This document shows, one piece after another, positions 1-10,599 of a DNA stretch of 64,000 nucleotides. The notes under the pieces were generated by a model, which did not search any database, was not told the DNA's origin, and saw only the letters and a program-made list of their open reading frames with translations. Each line of letters starts with the position of its first letter. Position 1 is the first letter of the stretch. The translations under genes and the position numbers were made by a program. The stretch lies in NCBI GenBank assembly GCA_038380435.1, contig JAWZYU010000025.1:29984707-30048706 (forward strand), in the 5' to 3' direction. This DNA comes from Ryuthela nishihirai (Eukaryota; Arthropoda; Arachnida; Araneae; Heptathelidae).

Positions 1-135
1 ATTTCCAGGTATGTACTCTTTGCAAAATCAGTAATATTTCCTAAATCATTACGCTAACGTCGAACACTACATTTGAACAGATTTATATTTTGATAAATTA
101 ACGTACAATAAAAATTAAATTAATATATTCAGAAG

Positions 136-1385
136 ATGATGTGGACACGTGAAACTGCTGATTTGAAAAGATGTTCGGTAGTTATAGAATCCCCTCATCC
201 AATATCACAACGCGCTTTTTGTCTCAGAAATGCTAATAAAATGCATTACACAACGTCTGATCTAAATCTGTTAGTGAAAGTATTAGCTTTCTCAGGTGTT
301 GTTATTTTTTAATGTCATGGAAAAGTAAGGTGGATTCAAAAAATCGTTGCTCGTTTGATTACTATGGGAATACATTTATTTTTCGTCTATTCTATAGCTG
401 ATCTACTTTATGGGGTAATTACATTAAAAATTTTAAATTCAAATGTTAATATTCCGTGGAAATTAATTGAAACGATTCCTTTTGCTTTGTGGCAGAGTTT
501 GCGAGCTCGACGTCTTTTAGTTACTTTGTTCCTGAGGTTGAACAAGTTTCACAAAAGTCAAATTCTTCTCCAACACGTTCAGTCTCTAAAACCATGGATT
601 AAATTTTTGCATCATCTTGATCACTTTAAATCCCATGTTTTGGGGAACTTTAATTCTCTGCATTTCTAAAGAGTCGGAATTGTTAAAGCTTATAGACCAC
701 TGCTTTTATTGTTTAAAGGCAGAAAAAATGTCCATATTCCTTTATCTTATCCTATATTTGTACTGTGTGTGTTATATTTCGCAAGCTTATTTTTACTTTT
801 TCATCATTGTGACTATGATTTACGTTTTCCTCTGCATCTATTTTCAGAGACTGCTTCAAATTTCACACCAAATATTTCAAAGGAATGGAATATTATCTTA
901 CTGAAGACAGCTTGTTTCTTCAACATCTTAAAGTTTACCGTAAAATCTCTTCTTCTCGTGGTCTGATGGAAGATTCACTGTCGTTTCCAATATTTTTAAT
1001 AACAGTGACAAACTTTTTTCTTCTGTTCGTATTTTTTGGATATATGCTTGGAGTTTCAGATATTAGTGCCATAAACTGCATCCTAATTTATCTGTTAGCG
1101 ATGTTCATCAACAGTATCGTATCATTTTTCGCTATTGCTTTTTCTGCAGCAGAGATAAACGAAAAGCACAAAGAAATTAGAATTACTCTCGCAGACAAAT
1201 CGGTGAACATGGGAACATCCCGTAATCATATCTATATTGATTTAATTTTGTCAAAAGTAATTAATATGGAATATGTTGATGCTTTGTCGGGATGGAAAAT
1301 GTTCAAGTTTAACCGAAGTTTTATACTCTCTGCTTGTGGAAGTTTGCTTACCTACAGCCTGGTAATTCTTCAACTGAAATTCTGA
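136..1385 (+). pseudogene. Diverged gustatory-receptor-like pseudogene
   Basis: This is a decayed relative of the GR array at 21-58 kb. Its layout matches the intact copies: an N-terminal part, then a WIQKIV block, the LWxSLRxRR block, the F..VYRKIS block, the ASEINEKHxEIRIT-like block, and a complete C-terminal TYSLVILQL signature. I take ATG 136 as the start. One in-frame TAA (310-312) falls where intact paralogs read a sense codon. Two frameshifts follow, one near 600-617 (frame 1 to 2) and one near 885 (frame 2 to 3). The rest reads open to TGA at 1383-1385. It is far more diverged from the other copies than they are from each other, so it is probably an older duplicate. No introns are visible. 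Family assignment rests on the C-terminal motif and the paralog alignment. Confidence 0.7.
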
Positions 1386-1449
1386 AATTTACTTTCAAGG
1401 CAGTATTTCTAAACGCAATTTATTCAAATGTTAAAAACAATATTTCATT

Positions 1450-1605
1450 TCGTCCTGGGTTCGAGTCCCGGTATTAGGCATGGATGTGTGTGTCGTTTTA
1501 TCTGCTGAGGTCCTGCCATCCTCTCAGATCTCCTACTGTGGCATATAAACTGACAGGCTCCTGTCAGACCTCTGTGGCAAGCAGCTACTTGAGGGGGTAT
1601 TTATT
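1450..1605 (+). repeat. tRNA-derived SINE, family B, 5'-truncated
   Basis: It starts inside the tRNA-like head with a B-box-like GGTTCGAGTCC. A body shared with the copies at 7625 and 17096 (reverse) follows: GGCATGGATG, a CTGAGGTC.TGCCATCCTC segment, ATAAACTGACAGG, and a GAGGGGGTATTTATT end. The A-box half is missing. It lies just downstream of the GR pseudogene. Confidence 0.65.
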
Positions 1606-2971
1606 TTGATTTATTTTATACCTTTATTTCCATGACATGTTATCTTTTTTTCTTATAACATAACTTTTCATACCTGCACACCTATACAATATCAATCGTT
1701 TTTAAATATTGCATATCAATTTTAAATCTAATTATCATCTACATTTTCGTAAATCTTTATTTATTTATTGAAAGAGCTACTACAAATATAACTATCTCTA
1801 GCTTGTCTATTCACGTATTGACATAATACTACTTATAATATCTGCATATTTTTTTTTCGATACCAATCTCGGTAGTGTAGGTTAAGAGTTATTAAACTAA
1901 ATATCACAGTATTACTTTTATCTTCTGATATTTCTTTTTGGTATGGAAAAATTAACGCACCTTGAACATATTGATTAATTATTTCGTATAAAATTATTTA
2001 TATACAAGAAACTAGGAAAGTAGGATTGTGAAAAGTTCGGGTCTGAGAGCAGTCACACTTATATTTCTAATTCTTCTCGTAATTGTGAAAATAATTTACA
2101 AAAGAAAACGAAACAAATTATTTTGTCTATAATTTCAACCTTTTAATCAGTCTTTCATAATGAATGATATCCATTCAGCATTTAATTATTTTTAAGTATT
2201 TTCTCTCTTTTATAAACGAATCGCACTTAGCCTTTATAATGGTGTTAATAAAGAATTTTCAGTTTCTATAAATTGTTTATAGTATTTTTTTTGTTCCTAA
2301 AAATATTTCGATTTTAATTGTGTTTTAAAATAATTATTTTAATATTTGTAACACTCTATACTACGAAGATTTAAAAAATGGCTTAGTGGCATGGATTTCT
2401 TTACGTCGTTTTACGATGTGAGTTATTTTCCATTAACCGCACTCGGCCGAATACATTTCGAGCGAATATTGGCTAGAAAATGTGAGTACGAACTCATCTG
2501 TAATAGAGAGAAAAGAATGCCAACTGGTTAATGCATTAGGGTCATGTTGAGATAATAACTATTATAAATTGACAGCAACATTTTTAAAATTCATTTAAAT
2601 AAAATTAATCATTTAAAAGACTCTCTGCCATTGATGTTCTGAATTTCACAAAGTGAAGGATACCGCATTGATTTCAAGCTTAACTTACTTTACATTAGTA
2701 TTACTTGAAACGTTTCTAAATTAACTTATATTAGTCGGATGTTGCCACAGGAACTTCGGACATTTTCTTACTGTTATTGAATTTGTTTCTGTTATTGAAT
2801 AAAGTATTTTGTTTCCGTTATGATAATAAATCCTAGTCTGATATTAGCGATATTTTTGGTGTTTTGTTGTAAGAGATATGACGGCTTCTCATAATCTGAA
2901 AAAAGTGGTTCACAAATGCTAGAATATTTTCATTGAGTCCCAACTGTAAAATTATTGAATATATGTTCAGT
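1606..2971. other. AT-rich gene-free stretch
   Basis: I see no supportable gene, RNA or transposon end here. The sequence is AT-rich, with only short spurious open frames on both strands. Confidence 0.5.
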
Positions 2972-3346
2972 TGCTTTACCTCTGAGCGGCACTTTTTTGC
3001 ACTCAATGGGCTAAATGGCCAGTCACACGAACCCCGAAGGCTCAAAGAAGGTTGGGGTAAGGGGCCCACTGAACAACAGCTGGGAGACAGATGGTAGCCT
3101 CCCGTCAATGCCATCCAGCGTGTTTTTAACGTACACAGGGTGTGGCTGTCCCGCATACGGAGCCAAGATTTTACGTCCCATCCGCCGAACGGCGGCTTTT
3201 CCAAGTCCATCGGTGTCTCCTATTGACCGTGCACAGGGCGAAGAGTTTTGCGGAGAAAAATCTCAACGCTGGCCCAGCTGAGACTCGAACATGGGAACTG
3301 CAGATTACAAGCCTGGTGCGCTACCGACTGAGCAACCCCCGACCCT
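2972..3346 (-). repeat. tRNA-derived SINE, family A
   Basis: This is the first of ten copies of a repeat of about 375 bp. In minus orientation its head is at the right end and resembles a tRNA: an A-box-like GGNTGCTCAGTCGGTAGCGC followed by a B-box-like TTCGAGTCTC. The conserved body contains a GACAGATGGTAGCCTCCCGTC segment, a CCATCCAGCGTGTT segment and a TTTTGCGGAGA.AAATCTCAACGC segment. Open frames over it on both strands are non-coding shadows. Confidence 0.75.
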
Positions 3347-3885
3347 GAAATATTTGATATTAAACTTTGAATCATAGAAATGGAACATAACTTTTTTATT
3401 GTTATACTTTCATTTATTGTAAAGTGATGATTAATGCATTTACCACCTTTGCTCAGAGTTGGTGAAAGTGCAACACTTTTCAAATCATGAATATTCAGAT
3501 GTATTTTTAAAAAAAACATAAACTACTGCTTTACGGTTTACGAATTATTTAAGGAGTGTAAATTTTAAAGAATGGTAAAGAAACCTCCCGTCAATAATGG
3601 GGAATGACTTTGAACAGAAGAAGTATTCTAGTAAACTAATGTAAAAAAAAAATGCTTATTTTATAAAAATTATAAATTTACAAACATGGAACTTTTTATA
3701 TTTAGTTGTTCGTTTGATATAAAAACTGGAGTAAATAACTACGGATAAGCTATCAATATGAACCAGAGATCATAAAGATACATTGTTGATAAAGTACGTT
3801 ACATTGAAGTGTAAGTTTCAACACCATGAGTAGTACCTATTATGTTGCCACCACAAGATGTGCCGACAATATCATTAGCAGAAGT
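3347..3885. other. Gene-free AT-rich stretch
   Basis: Nothing recognisable is present between the SINE and the mariner-like remnant. Confidence 0.45.
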
Positions 3886-4240
3886 GAAATTAGAAAAATT
3901 CAGGAACGAAAGCATGATGAACAACCTGCACTTCAGATATGGTGCAATGTTTTTTTTTCGTACAACTATTCAAAATGGGATTCAGAAAATTAGAGTAAGG
4001 TCGGGCAGATATTTTGGACAATGCTAGACCTGGAAGCCCAACTTCGATTGCGACCAGCGATATTATGATACAGTCAGATGCTAATGGTTCTAAAAGACAG
4101 ATATCTTAGTATCGATGATGCAGCAGAAGCTTTGGAATGCTCATTTGGACGAACACATGGCATTCCATACGATCCACTCTGATTTTCTGATGCGTGCACC
4201 TTGCTCTATAATTTTGCACTCGTGCAGCAGCCATTTCTCT
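3886..4240 (+). pseudogene. Possible mariner-type transposase remnant (N-terminal)
   Basis: Broken frames around 4010-4180 read as a NARPGSPTS-like linker, then a segment resembling KDRYLSIDDAAEALECSFGR and an HGI end. This matches the second helix-turn-helix region of mariner/SETMAR-like transposases, which read roughly as an I.EIAE.LGIS.G..H motif. The two parts lie in different frames with stops between them. No DDD catalytic region and no clear terminal inverted repeats are seen. The assignment is tentative, because the similarity is short and judged by eye. Confidence 0.35.
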
Positions 4241-4606
4241 CATAAATAACCTTTGATTATCGATACAATTCTATACTGTGATACATGATAGGTACCGCCA
4301 CCTGTTGCTGAAATTCCGAACTGCTACATAATGGATTTTAGCAGACTTATGCCAAATTATAAACTATATAGCATCTACTACAAAGGGTTGGGTATATTCT
4401 GAAATTTCGCAGGGAAAAAGCAAAATCAAAGTGTTATGAAGATATTCTTTGGGTTGGTTTGGGATTTTTCACCTCTGAGTGGCTCTTTCTTGCACAGAAT
4501 GGGCCAAATTGCCAGGTCACAGGGCCTCCGATGATTAGAGAAGGTTGGGAGAAGAGGTCTCATAGGAGATGAGACAGGTGGTAGCCTCTCGTCAAGGCCA
4601 TCCAGC

Positions 4607-4702
4607 ATGTTCTAGGGCTTGTTTGTTTGTTTCCACTTCACCGGACTTGGGTGATCCTTCTGCAGGCTTACCCATTTGCATTTTGTGAGAGATGTTCTAG
4701 GG
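4607..4702 (-). mobile_element. Short retroposed fragment with 11-bp target-site duplication
   Basis: ATGTTCTAGGG occurs at 4607-4617 and again at 4692-4702. It flanks a 74-bp insert that begins CTTGTTTGTTTGTTT on the plus strand, which is an (AAAC)n-like tail when read on the minus strand. A simple-repeat tail plus an 11-bp duplication is typical of target-primed retroposition of a LINE or SINE 3' end. The insert's source family is not recognised. Confidence 0.6.
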
Positions 4703-5041
4703 CAGTGGTTCTCAACCTTTTATACTTCTCGTACCCCCTGGAAATGTGTATGTAACTGGCATACCCCTTGTATAGACAGATAAAATGTAGTTATAGTATA
4801 ACAATAGGAATAAAATAAAACATATATATATATTAAATTTTATATTCGTAAATTACATATATCGATAAACATAAAAAAATGACAAACCATTTTACTAATC
4901 TTATAAAATTATAAACATTTTACTGGGTAATCTGCTTTTGAGCTCTCATGGCATACCCCAAAACATTTTACCGCGTAACACCTAAAGGGTACGCGGGTAA
5001 GGGGTATGCGATTTTAAATTTACCGACGTTGAGAACCCCTA
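4703..5041. mobile_element. hAT-type MITE (339 bp) with 8-bp target-site duplication
   Basis: The left terminus is CAGTGGTTCTCAACC and the right terminus is the near-complement GTTGAGAACCCCTA, the classic hAT/Charlie-like ends. It is flanked by TTCTAGGG (4695-4702) and GTCTAGGG (5042-5049), an 8-bp duplication with one mismatch. There is no coding capacity. Confidence 0.7.
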
Positions 5042-5224
5042 GTCTAGGGTATGTCTTTTCAGCACTCAGCTTAACGTCCCATCCGACGGACGGCGACTTT
5101 TCCAATCCCGTCGGTGTTCCCTACTGACCGAGGGAGGGTGGGGGGTTTAGAGGAGATAAATCTCAATGCTGGCACACGTGGGACACGAACCTGGCGTGCT
5201 ACTGAATGAGCCAACCCCTACCCT

Positions 5225-5499
5225 TTTGGAAGAGAGACAATTGTCCCCCGACTGTGTCAATAGTCAACCCAGAATAGACTCTAACTGTGGGAAACAACAT
5301 GTGGCCACATTCGGAAAATGCATTTATGAAAATATTAATTGCAAAATTATGTCTGAAAAAATATTCTGAAAGATTTCATTTGGATGATAATTAATATGCT
5401 TGTCTTGTGATATGACAAATATCAATATTGTTTCACCTTGACACCTTTTATAAAGACTTTTCAGACTTTCAGTTATTAACTCGGACTACATGGACTAAC
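5225..5499. other. Gene-free stretch
   Basis: No recognisable feature. Confidence 0.4.
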
Positions 5500-5930
5500 A
5501 TTGGGTGTATTGAATTCGCGTAAAAATCCGAAACAATTCCAAAACCCAAAAATCAAATAAACGAGTCATCGGATAAAACATGTCCGAGTGTAAAGGGCTC
5601 GGACATAAATTCATAGAACTTAAAATAAAAACGACGTTCTAGGTTAAAAGCGAACATGCGATTAAAATATGTTTTTCGCATCATATGGCGTCACAGAACT
5701 CCAGCATAGGTTCGTTGTCCCCCTTACAAAGAAAAGAATGTATAATAAACGATATGATCTAAGTGGAGACGCGCAAGTACAACTTCCTCCTTGCGATTCC
5801 TGTGAAAACATGATTGCCACGGTTTGACAACAGGGTTGATCTCGAAAAGTTTGTTTACAATTTGTTTCGGGACTCTCTGGAAACAGCTGTTAAAGGCAGA
5901 ACCTAAAACCAACCCTGAAAATGTAGTCAT
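5500..5930 (-). mobile_element. Jockey-like LINE, 3' fragment
   Basis: It is homologous to 12020-12330 inside the larger LINE, sharing GTACAACTTCCTCCTTGC, the TGTCCGAGTGTAAAG block and the GATTAAAATATGT block. On the minus strand the frame over 5724-5930 ends with an RKEEVVLARLHLDH segment. That matches the motif near the C-terminus of ORF2 in Jockey-group LINEs. It is a 5'-truncated copy with exact ends not defined. Confidence 0.55.
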
Positions 5931-6417
5931 TAACCTAGAATATGTTCCCTACTTCAGTAGGAAAAAACTTTACTTTTTTAAAGAGGCAAAAATCGAACAA
6001 AAAAACATGACTTCAAAGCAAACCAACAAACAAGATACTTGTGCAACTTCCGCAAACGAGTTTACAACTTTTCTCAGAAACTTTCTCACCAAATAAGAGT
6101 ACAAATGACCATTATATTCGTCATTATTCAAACCGTATTAAATAATTAATTATTCAGGTAACTTTCCTATACTCCATTTTTTAATTTAATATTTCATTTT
6201 TTAATTCTTTCTTTGTATTCAATCTTGAAGATGGAAATTCTGATCAAAAATAATATTCCAATTTGAATCAAAAATAATATTCCATTCCAATCATGATTTT
6301 AAATAAATTCTACAAAATGATATTATAACTTTTATCGAAACTTCTATTACCAGAAAACTAAGTAGAGTTGAAAATATTAATTGCAAAACCCGAGATTCTC
6401 CAACTGAAACAACACAG
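5931..6417. other. Gene-free AT-rich stretch
   Basis: No supportable gene or element end; short open frames only. Confidence 0.4.
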
Positions 6418-6963
6418 GTTTCCATAAATTAAGTAGCAACCCTAATATTATTTAAATGGGAACCTAACGTTAAAGCTCTATAACTTCTAAAATAAGTTTC
6501 TTTGTTTTGAAAAATGTGATACCAGATAAAGATCTCAATCAAATATATCAATATTTCGATTTTCAACAATATTCGTTCAGTTTCTAATGGAAGTTTGAAT
6601 ATGAAACAATAGCAATGCCAATCTTAAGAAACGTATACAAAACTGATGAATAATGAAGAAAATTCTTTACACAAACTATTAAATACACATTTAGTTTTAT
6701 TAAACACTTTGATACAATACTTATTACTTAGTTTTAATTAACTTCTGAAATTAATATTTGTGACTGTTATTGTTAAATATAAATTTTCATAAATAATTAC
6801 ATACGGAAAGAATACTGTTGAGAATCGAGATAAAGATCTAAATCAAATACATCAATATCTGCTATCGCATTTTACAAAAGAAAAACTTATTTAAGAAATT
6901 ATAGAGCTTCAACGTTAGCTTTCCATTGACATAACATAGGGTTGTTCGTTAATTTAGGGAAAC
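6418..6963. mobile_element. Foldback element / MITE with about 100-bp inverted arms
   Basis: The left arm (from 6418, GTTTCCATAAATTAAGTAGC) and the right arm (ending 6963) are imperfect reverse complements for about 100 bp. They include the blocks CAACCCTA, AACGTTAAAGCTCTATAA and AAATAAGTTT. Inside the arms a GATAAAGATCTNAATCAAAT motif is repeated directly at about 6526 and 6830. No coding sequence is present. I could not identify a clear target-site duplication or superfamily. Confidence 0.6.
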
Positions 6964-7624
6964 GAGAAAGGTATATGTATGTATAAAAAGTGAGTTATCT
7001 TCGTAACCACTTGTTAAAAGCCTTTTTGTGACTTTTCTTTCAAGTATTTTTACGTTATAGATATCAAAACTCAATAGTGGTGTGCGATAAAATTTTGTGG
7101 ACTTGGAAAAAGTGTTTCGGAAACTGGACAATTATTGAAAGACTGGTCCCAGCATTCATGCTACTTCTTAAACGTTTTCTAGAACTCGCTGTTTGGAACA
7201 ACCTTCAAAATAGCCTGCGTTTTGGAACCACCTCCGAATCCCTGCTATACATTCATCCTCTCAATTTTTGTTTTAAAAATGGAAATAACCAGAAGTCACA
7301 TGGCGACAGATCTCGAACGTACAACACTGTTCAGTTTTGATACCCATAACGTAAAAATTTGAAAGAAACAGTCACAAAATGCGTTGAGGATACCTCACTT
7401 CAAACGAGTTCATCTTCAGGATTGGATTCAATTTTTACGCGTAATCGTAAACACTTCAAACAATTTTTATGCGTAATAGAACATTGCAAGAAAGTAAACG
7501 ACGGTTGTCATGGTTACGAGACAGTATCATTAACCAATGGGTAGACTCGCGCAGCTTCTACAGAGTGTTGCCAATTTACAGTAAAATATTCTCAGTTGTT
7601 TTGTGACGACCTTTGTATATTACT
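6964..7624. other. Gene-free stretch
   Basis: The open frames at 7077-7340 and 7359-7544 have no motif I recognise and no support as genes. I see nothing else here. Confidence 0.35.
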
Positions 7625-7786
7625 GCTAGTGATCAAAGGGACCTGGGTTCGAATCCCGAACAATGCATGGACGTATTGGAAGTATGAGGTCTCGCCTTCC
7701 TCACAGAACTTCTCTATGACGTATAAACTGAGAGGTTCCTATCAGATTTTTTGTGTCAAGCAACTGTTTGAGGGAATATTTGTTTA
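7625..7786 (+). repeat. tRNA-derived SINE, family B
   Basis: It begins TAGTGATCAAAGGGACC, followed by a B-box-like GGGTTCGAATCCC and the family-B body (GCATGGACG, GAGGTCTCGCCTTCCTCA, ATAAACTGAGAGG), ending in GAGGGAATATTTGTTT. The A-box half is degraded or missing compared with the copy at 17096-17286. Confidence 0.65.
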
Positions 7787-7868
7787 TTTTATAGATTACG
7801 GTGAGCATATCGTTTGGAGTTAATTTTTTGTGGTGATTATAACCATCTGAAAATAGAATTCTATTGCC

Positions 7869-7906
7869 ATCTGAAAATAGGAGGTGTTTACCTCCTATTT
7901 TCAGAT
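7869..7906. repeat. Perfect 17-bp-stem hairpin
   Basis: ATCTGAAAATAGGAGGT, a four-base loop GTTT, then the exact complement ACCTCCTATTTTCAGAT. A direct duplicate of the first ten bases of the stem lies just upstream (about 7845-7856). It may be the collapsed core of a foldback element. Confidence 0.7.
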
Positions 7907-8284
7907 AACAGCGGAAAAGAAAAGTACTACTGCACTGTTTTTGAGATTTTCTTCTTTATAATACCATTACAGTATTTTATATGAGAAATATATAGGATTA
8001 AACTTAAAATTCAGTTGAAGAGTAGTCTTGAAATTGAAGTGTGTATATATATATATAAAACAATTTAACGAAACGGAAGTGTTATTTTTTACGTAAAACT
8101 GTTTTTCTGTTTAGAAACTTCTGATTTGGGAGCATCATGGGTCCTTGAAATATGTCCACTTCTCTCCTCATCTAAAACAAGAGGAGAAAAATTTAACCGG
8201 GGCGGACGGGACGAATCTATCGTAATGAGTTTTATGACAAAACAAAGCTTGCGATGAGGGGAACACCATTGACTATAGACATGA

Positions 8285-8654
8285 CAGAGTTTCACACCTC
8301 CCCTAAAAGAGGGGAAGAAAAAATTTACTTACATGAGGCACGAGGGAAAGCGAAATGATATTAATGAGCCAAATAAAAACCTGCGACTTGAGGACTACCA
8401 TGTCCTATATATTTATATATATATAATATAGGACTTAGATATGATAGGTAGGATTAGGATACTAATATAGAGTTTAGAGAGTTTCACACCTTTCCTAAAA
8501 GAGGGTGGGGAATATTGTACTGAGTGAGGGACGAGGGAAAGCCAAACGATTGTATTTTGCCAGACGAAAGCGTGCGACGTGGATAGTACAATATACTATA
8601 GAGGTTAGAAATTTTAGAGAGTTTCAAACCCTAGTAATGCCGGGTAAATCGGCT
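8285..8654 (+). repeat. Diverged direct repeat of about 190 bp
   Basis: AGAGTTTCACACCT plus a CCTAAAAGAGGG block and GACGAGGGAAAGC(G/C)(A)AA occurs near 8286 and again near 8477. A third start (AGAGTTTCAAACCCT) lies near 8617. The intervening sequence is AT-rich, with a TATATAT tract at about 8402-8428. No coding function is seen. Confidence 0.5.
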
Positions 8655-9458
8655 AAGGGACCCACTGAACAAATGTTAGGAGACAGATGGTAGTCTTCCG
8701 TCAAGGCCATCCAACATATCCTTTAATGTGGACAGGGCAGGGTTCTCCCGCATATGGAGCCATGACTTAACGCATATGGAGCCACGACTCGACGCATATG
8801 GAGCCACGACTTAACGCATATGGAGCCACGACTCGACGCATATGGAGCCATGACTTACGCATGTGGAGCCACGACTCAACGCATATGGAGCCACGACTCG
8901 ACGCATATGGAGCCACGACTTAACGCATGTGGAGCCACGACTTAACGCATGTGGAGCCACGACTCAACGCATATGGAGCCACGACTCGACGATATGGAGC
9001 CACGACTTAACGCATGTGGAGCCACGACTTAACGCATGTGGAGCCACGACTCAACGCATATGGAGCCACGACTCGACGCATATGGAGCCACGATTTAATG
9101 CATGTGGAGCCACGACTCGACGCATGTGGAGCCACGACTCGACGCATATGGAGCCACGACTTAACGCATGTGGAGCCACGACTTAACGCATGTGGAGCCA
9201 CGACTCGACACATATGGAGCCATGACTTAACGCATGTGGAGCCACGACTTAACGCATGTGGAGCCACGACTCGACGCATATGGAGCCACGACATTCCGAC
9301 GGACGACTGCATTTCCAAGACCATCGGTGTCCCCTATTCACTGAGGGCAGAGCGGGGAGTTTTGCGGAGATAAATCTGAAGCTTCTCCAGGTGGAACTCG
9401 AACTTCGGAACTGCAGATTACGAACCTAGCGCGCTACCGACTGAGCCACCCCCGCCCC
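8655..9458 (-). repeat. tRNA-derived SINE, family A, carrying a minisatellite
   Basis: The SINE body is present from GGCTAAGGGACCCACTG (8650s) to the CGCATATGGAGCCATGACTTAACG segment. It resumes at ATTCCGACGGACG (9293) and ends with the tRNA-like head GCGCTACCGACTGAGCCACC (about 9430-9450). The middle has been replaced by tandem copies of one of its own segments. Confidence 0.75.
8749..9293. repeat. 22-bp minisatellite, about 25 copies
   Basis: The unit is approximately CGCATATGGAGCCACGACTT plus two variable bases, 22 bp. It differs at two sites (CATATG or CATGTG; TTAA, TCGA or TCAA). Because 22 is not a multiple of 3, open frames across it give a 22-residue peptide repeat on both strands; these are artefacts. 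Unit variants recur in blocks of four (units 7-10 match 11-14) and later of three, so there is higher-order structure. The unit is a normal single-copy segment of the surrounding SINE. Confidence 0.9.
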
Positions 9459-10599
9459 AACTTCTGTAGGTATATATTTATCAAAATACTTGTGTAAGTT
9501 ATGATTTCTAAAACAGATTTTCATAAACATTAAATAACGTATGTCTAACAGAATAATTTAATAAATATTCTGGAGAGCATCAGTTTTGTTTTTTACAATT
9601 TTGTTTTTGTATAGGAGAGCTAGCGAGGGGAGCAAAATGTAATTAAAAAATTGATATTTACCCATAGGATGCGAATTTCTGTTCATAGATTGAATTTTTT
9701 GGTATTTTTAAAAAGGAATTTAGTGTTTACTTGACTGCTTTCTTTTTTGAAACTTGCTGACGCGCATGACATTTGAAATGAATTCAAATGTCATGCGAGT
9801 CAAAAAATAGTACGACTCTTTTAAATAAAAAGATATTTAGGCACAATTGTGAGAGGAATACGTTTTAATGTGCATCAATTTACAGTGCATAAAACTCAGT
9901 TACATTTCCCGATTTGGAGAGCTGGAAATTATAATTTTTATTCCTCCTAACAATGTCAAATAAATCTCAAAACGAAATTATCAGTTGGGAATTATTAAAT
10001 TTAGTTTGAGAAACAAAAAACGTAATTTTGCATTTTCTTAGATACAAAATTATTAGTTGCGATCACAGCCCTTTTCATAAAACTAAATTGAAATTTCTAT
10101 AAATGACCAATGCTCGCTTAATCCACGTTAAACAACAATAGATGGTAGATGGCAGAAAGGTGTAGAGAGTAGCACATGAACTTTCTAATTGTTAATGTAT
10201 TCCACACGGGTGCCTAGATGTTATTGCCTTTAGAGCAGAGCCAGATCCATGGGGGCATGCCCTCCCCCTCACTTTTGAGAATGCTAATAAGATTAGTAGA
10301 GGCCAAAATTATAAAATTTGTATTTTTCATGCGTTTTCCAAGAAAGTTTTAAAGATGCTTAAAACGGAGGACTAATTATTATAATGTTAAATGCAGTCTC
10401 TTGCTACTTCTCCCCCACCACTTCTCACCACAGTCCCCACCCACTCCATCCCCATCCACAGTACTTCGTTCCCATCCCATTGTACCTTTTACTTTTTTTC
10501 CGGCTAATTGAGTTTCATCATCTCCCCACCCCATTTTTTTTCTTCTTCCAGGCCTGCCTAAAAGAAACGGGACTAGGGCATGTGAGCATTCAATTTCAT
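9459..10599. other. Gene-free AT-rich stretch with a short hairpin
   Basis: No gene is supported. It contains the inverted repeat listed at 9763-9797. Around 10250-10350 is a GGGGGCATGCCCTCCCCCTC segment resembling the MITE-like G/C-run repeats inside the GR units. The frame at 10384-10602 is low-complexity Pro/His/Phe and not credible. Confidence 0.4.
9763..9797. repeat. 15-bp-arm hairpin
   Basis: CGCATGACATTTGAA, loop ATGAA, then TTCAAATGTCATGCG, a perfect inverted repeat. Confidence 0.7.

Larger units (their letters stand above)
4447..5224 (-). repeat. tRNA-derived SINE, family A, doubly interrupted
   Basis: The SINE body runs 4447-4617 and resumes at 5042-5224 with its tRNA-like head at the right end. 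It is interrupted at its CCAGCATGTTCT segment by a 74-bp insert (4618-4691) and then by a hAT-type MITE (4703-5041). The head is shortened, with part of the anticodon-like region missing. Confidence 0.7.

Noticed and set aside
3015..3348. Apparent small proteins over SINE A copies (also 27922, 30183, 46975, 61404)
   Set aside because: Frames lie in a tRNA-derived SINE and differ between copies; no conserved reading frame.
8749..9293. CRISPR-like array
   Set aside because: Units are contiguous 22-bp tandem repeats without unique spacers, in a eukaryotic genome.
8863..9373. Long repetitive open frames on both strands (about 105-119 codons)
   Set aside because: They are produced by the 22-bp minisatellite, which reads open in several frames; no start context or homology.
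9420..9458. tRNA gene candidates at the SINE heads
   Set aside because: A and B boxes are present but the sequence lacks a foldable acceptor stem and continues into a shared repeat body, so these are SINE promoters and not tRNA genes.
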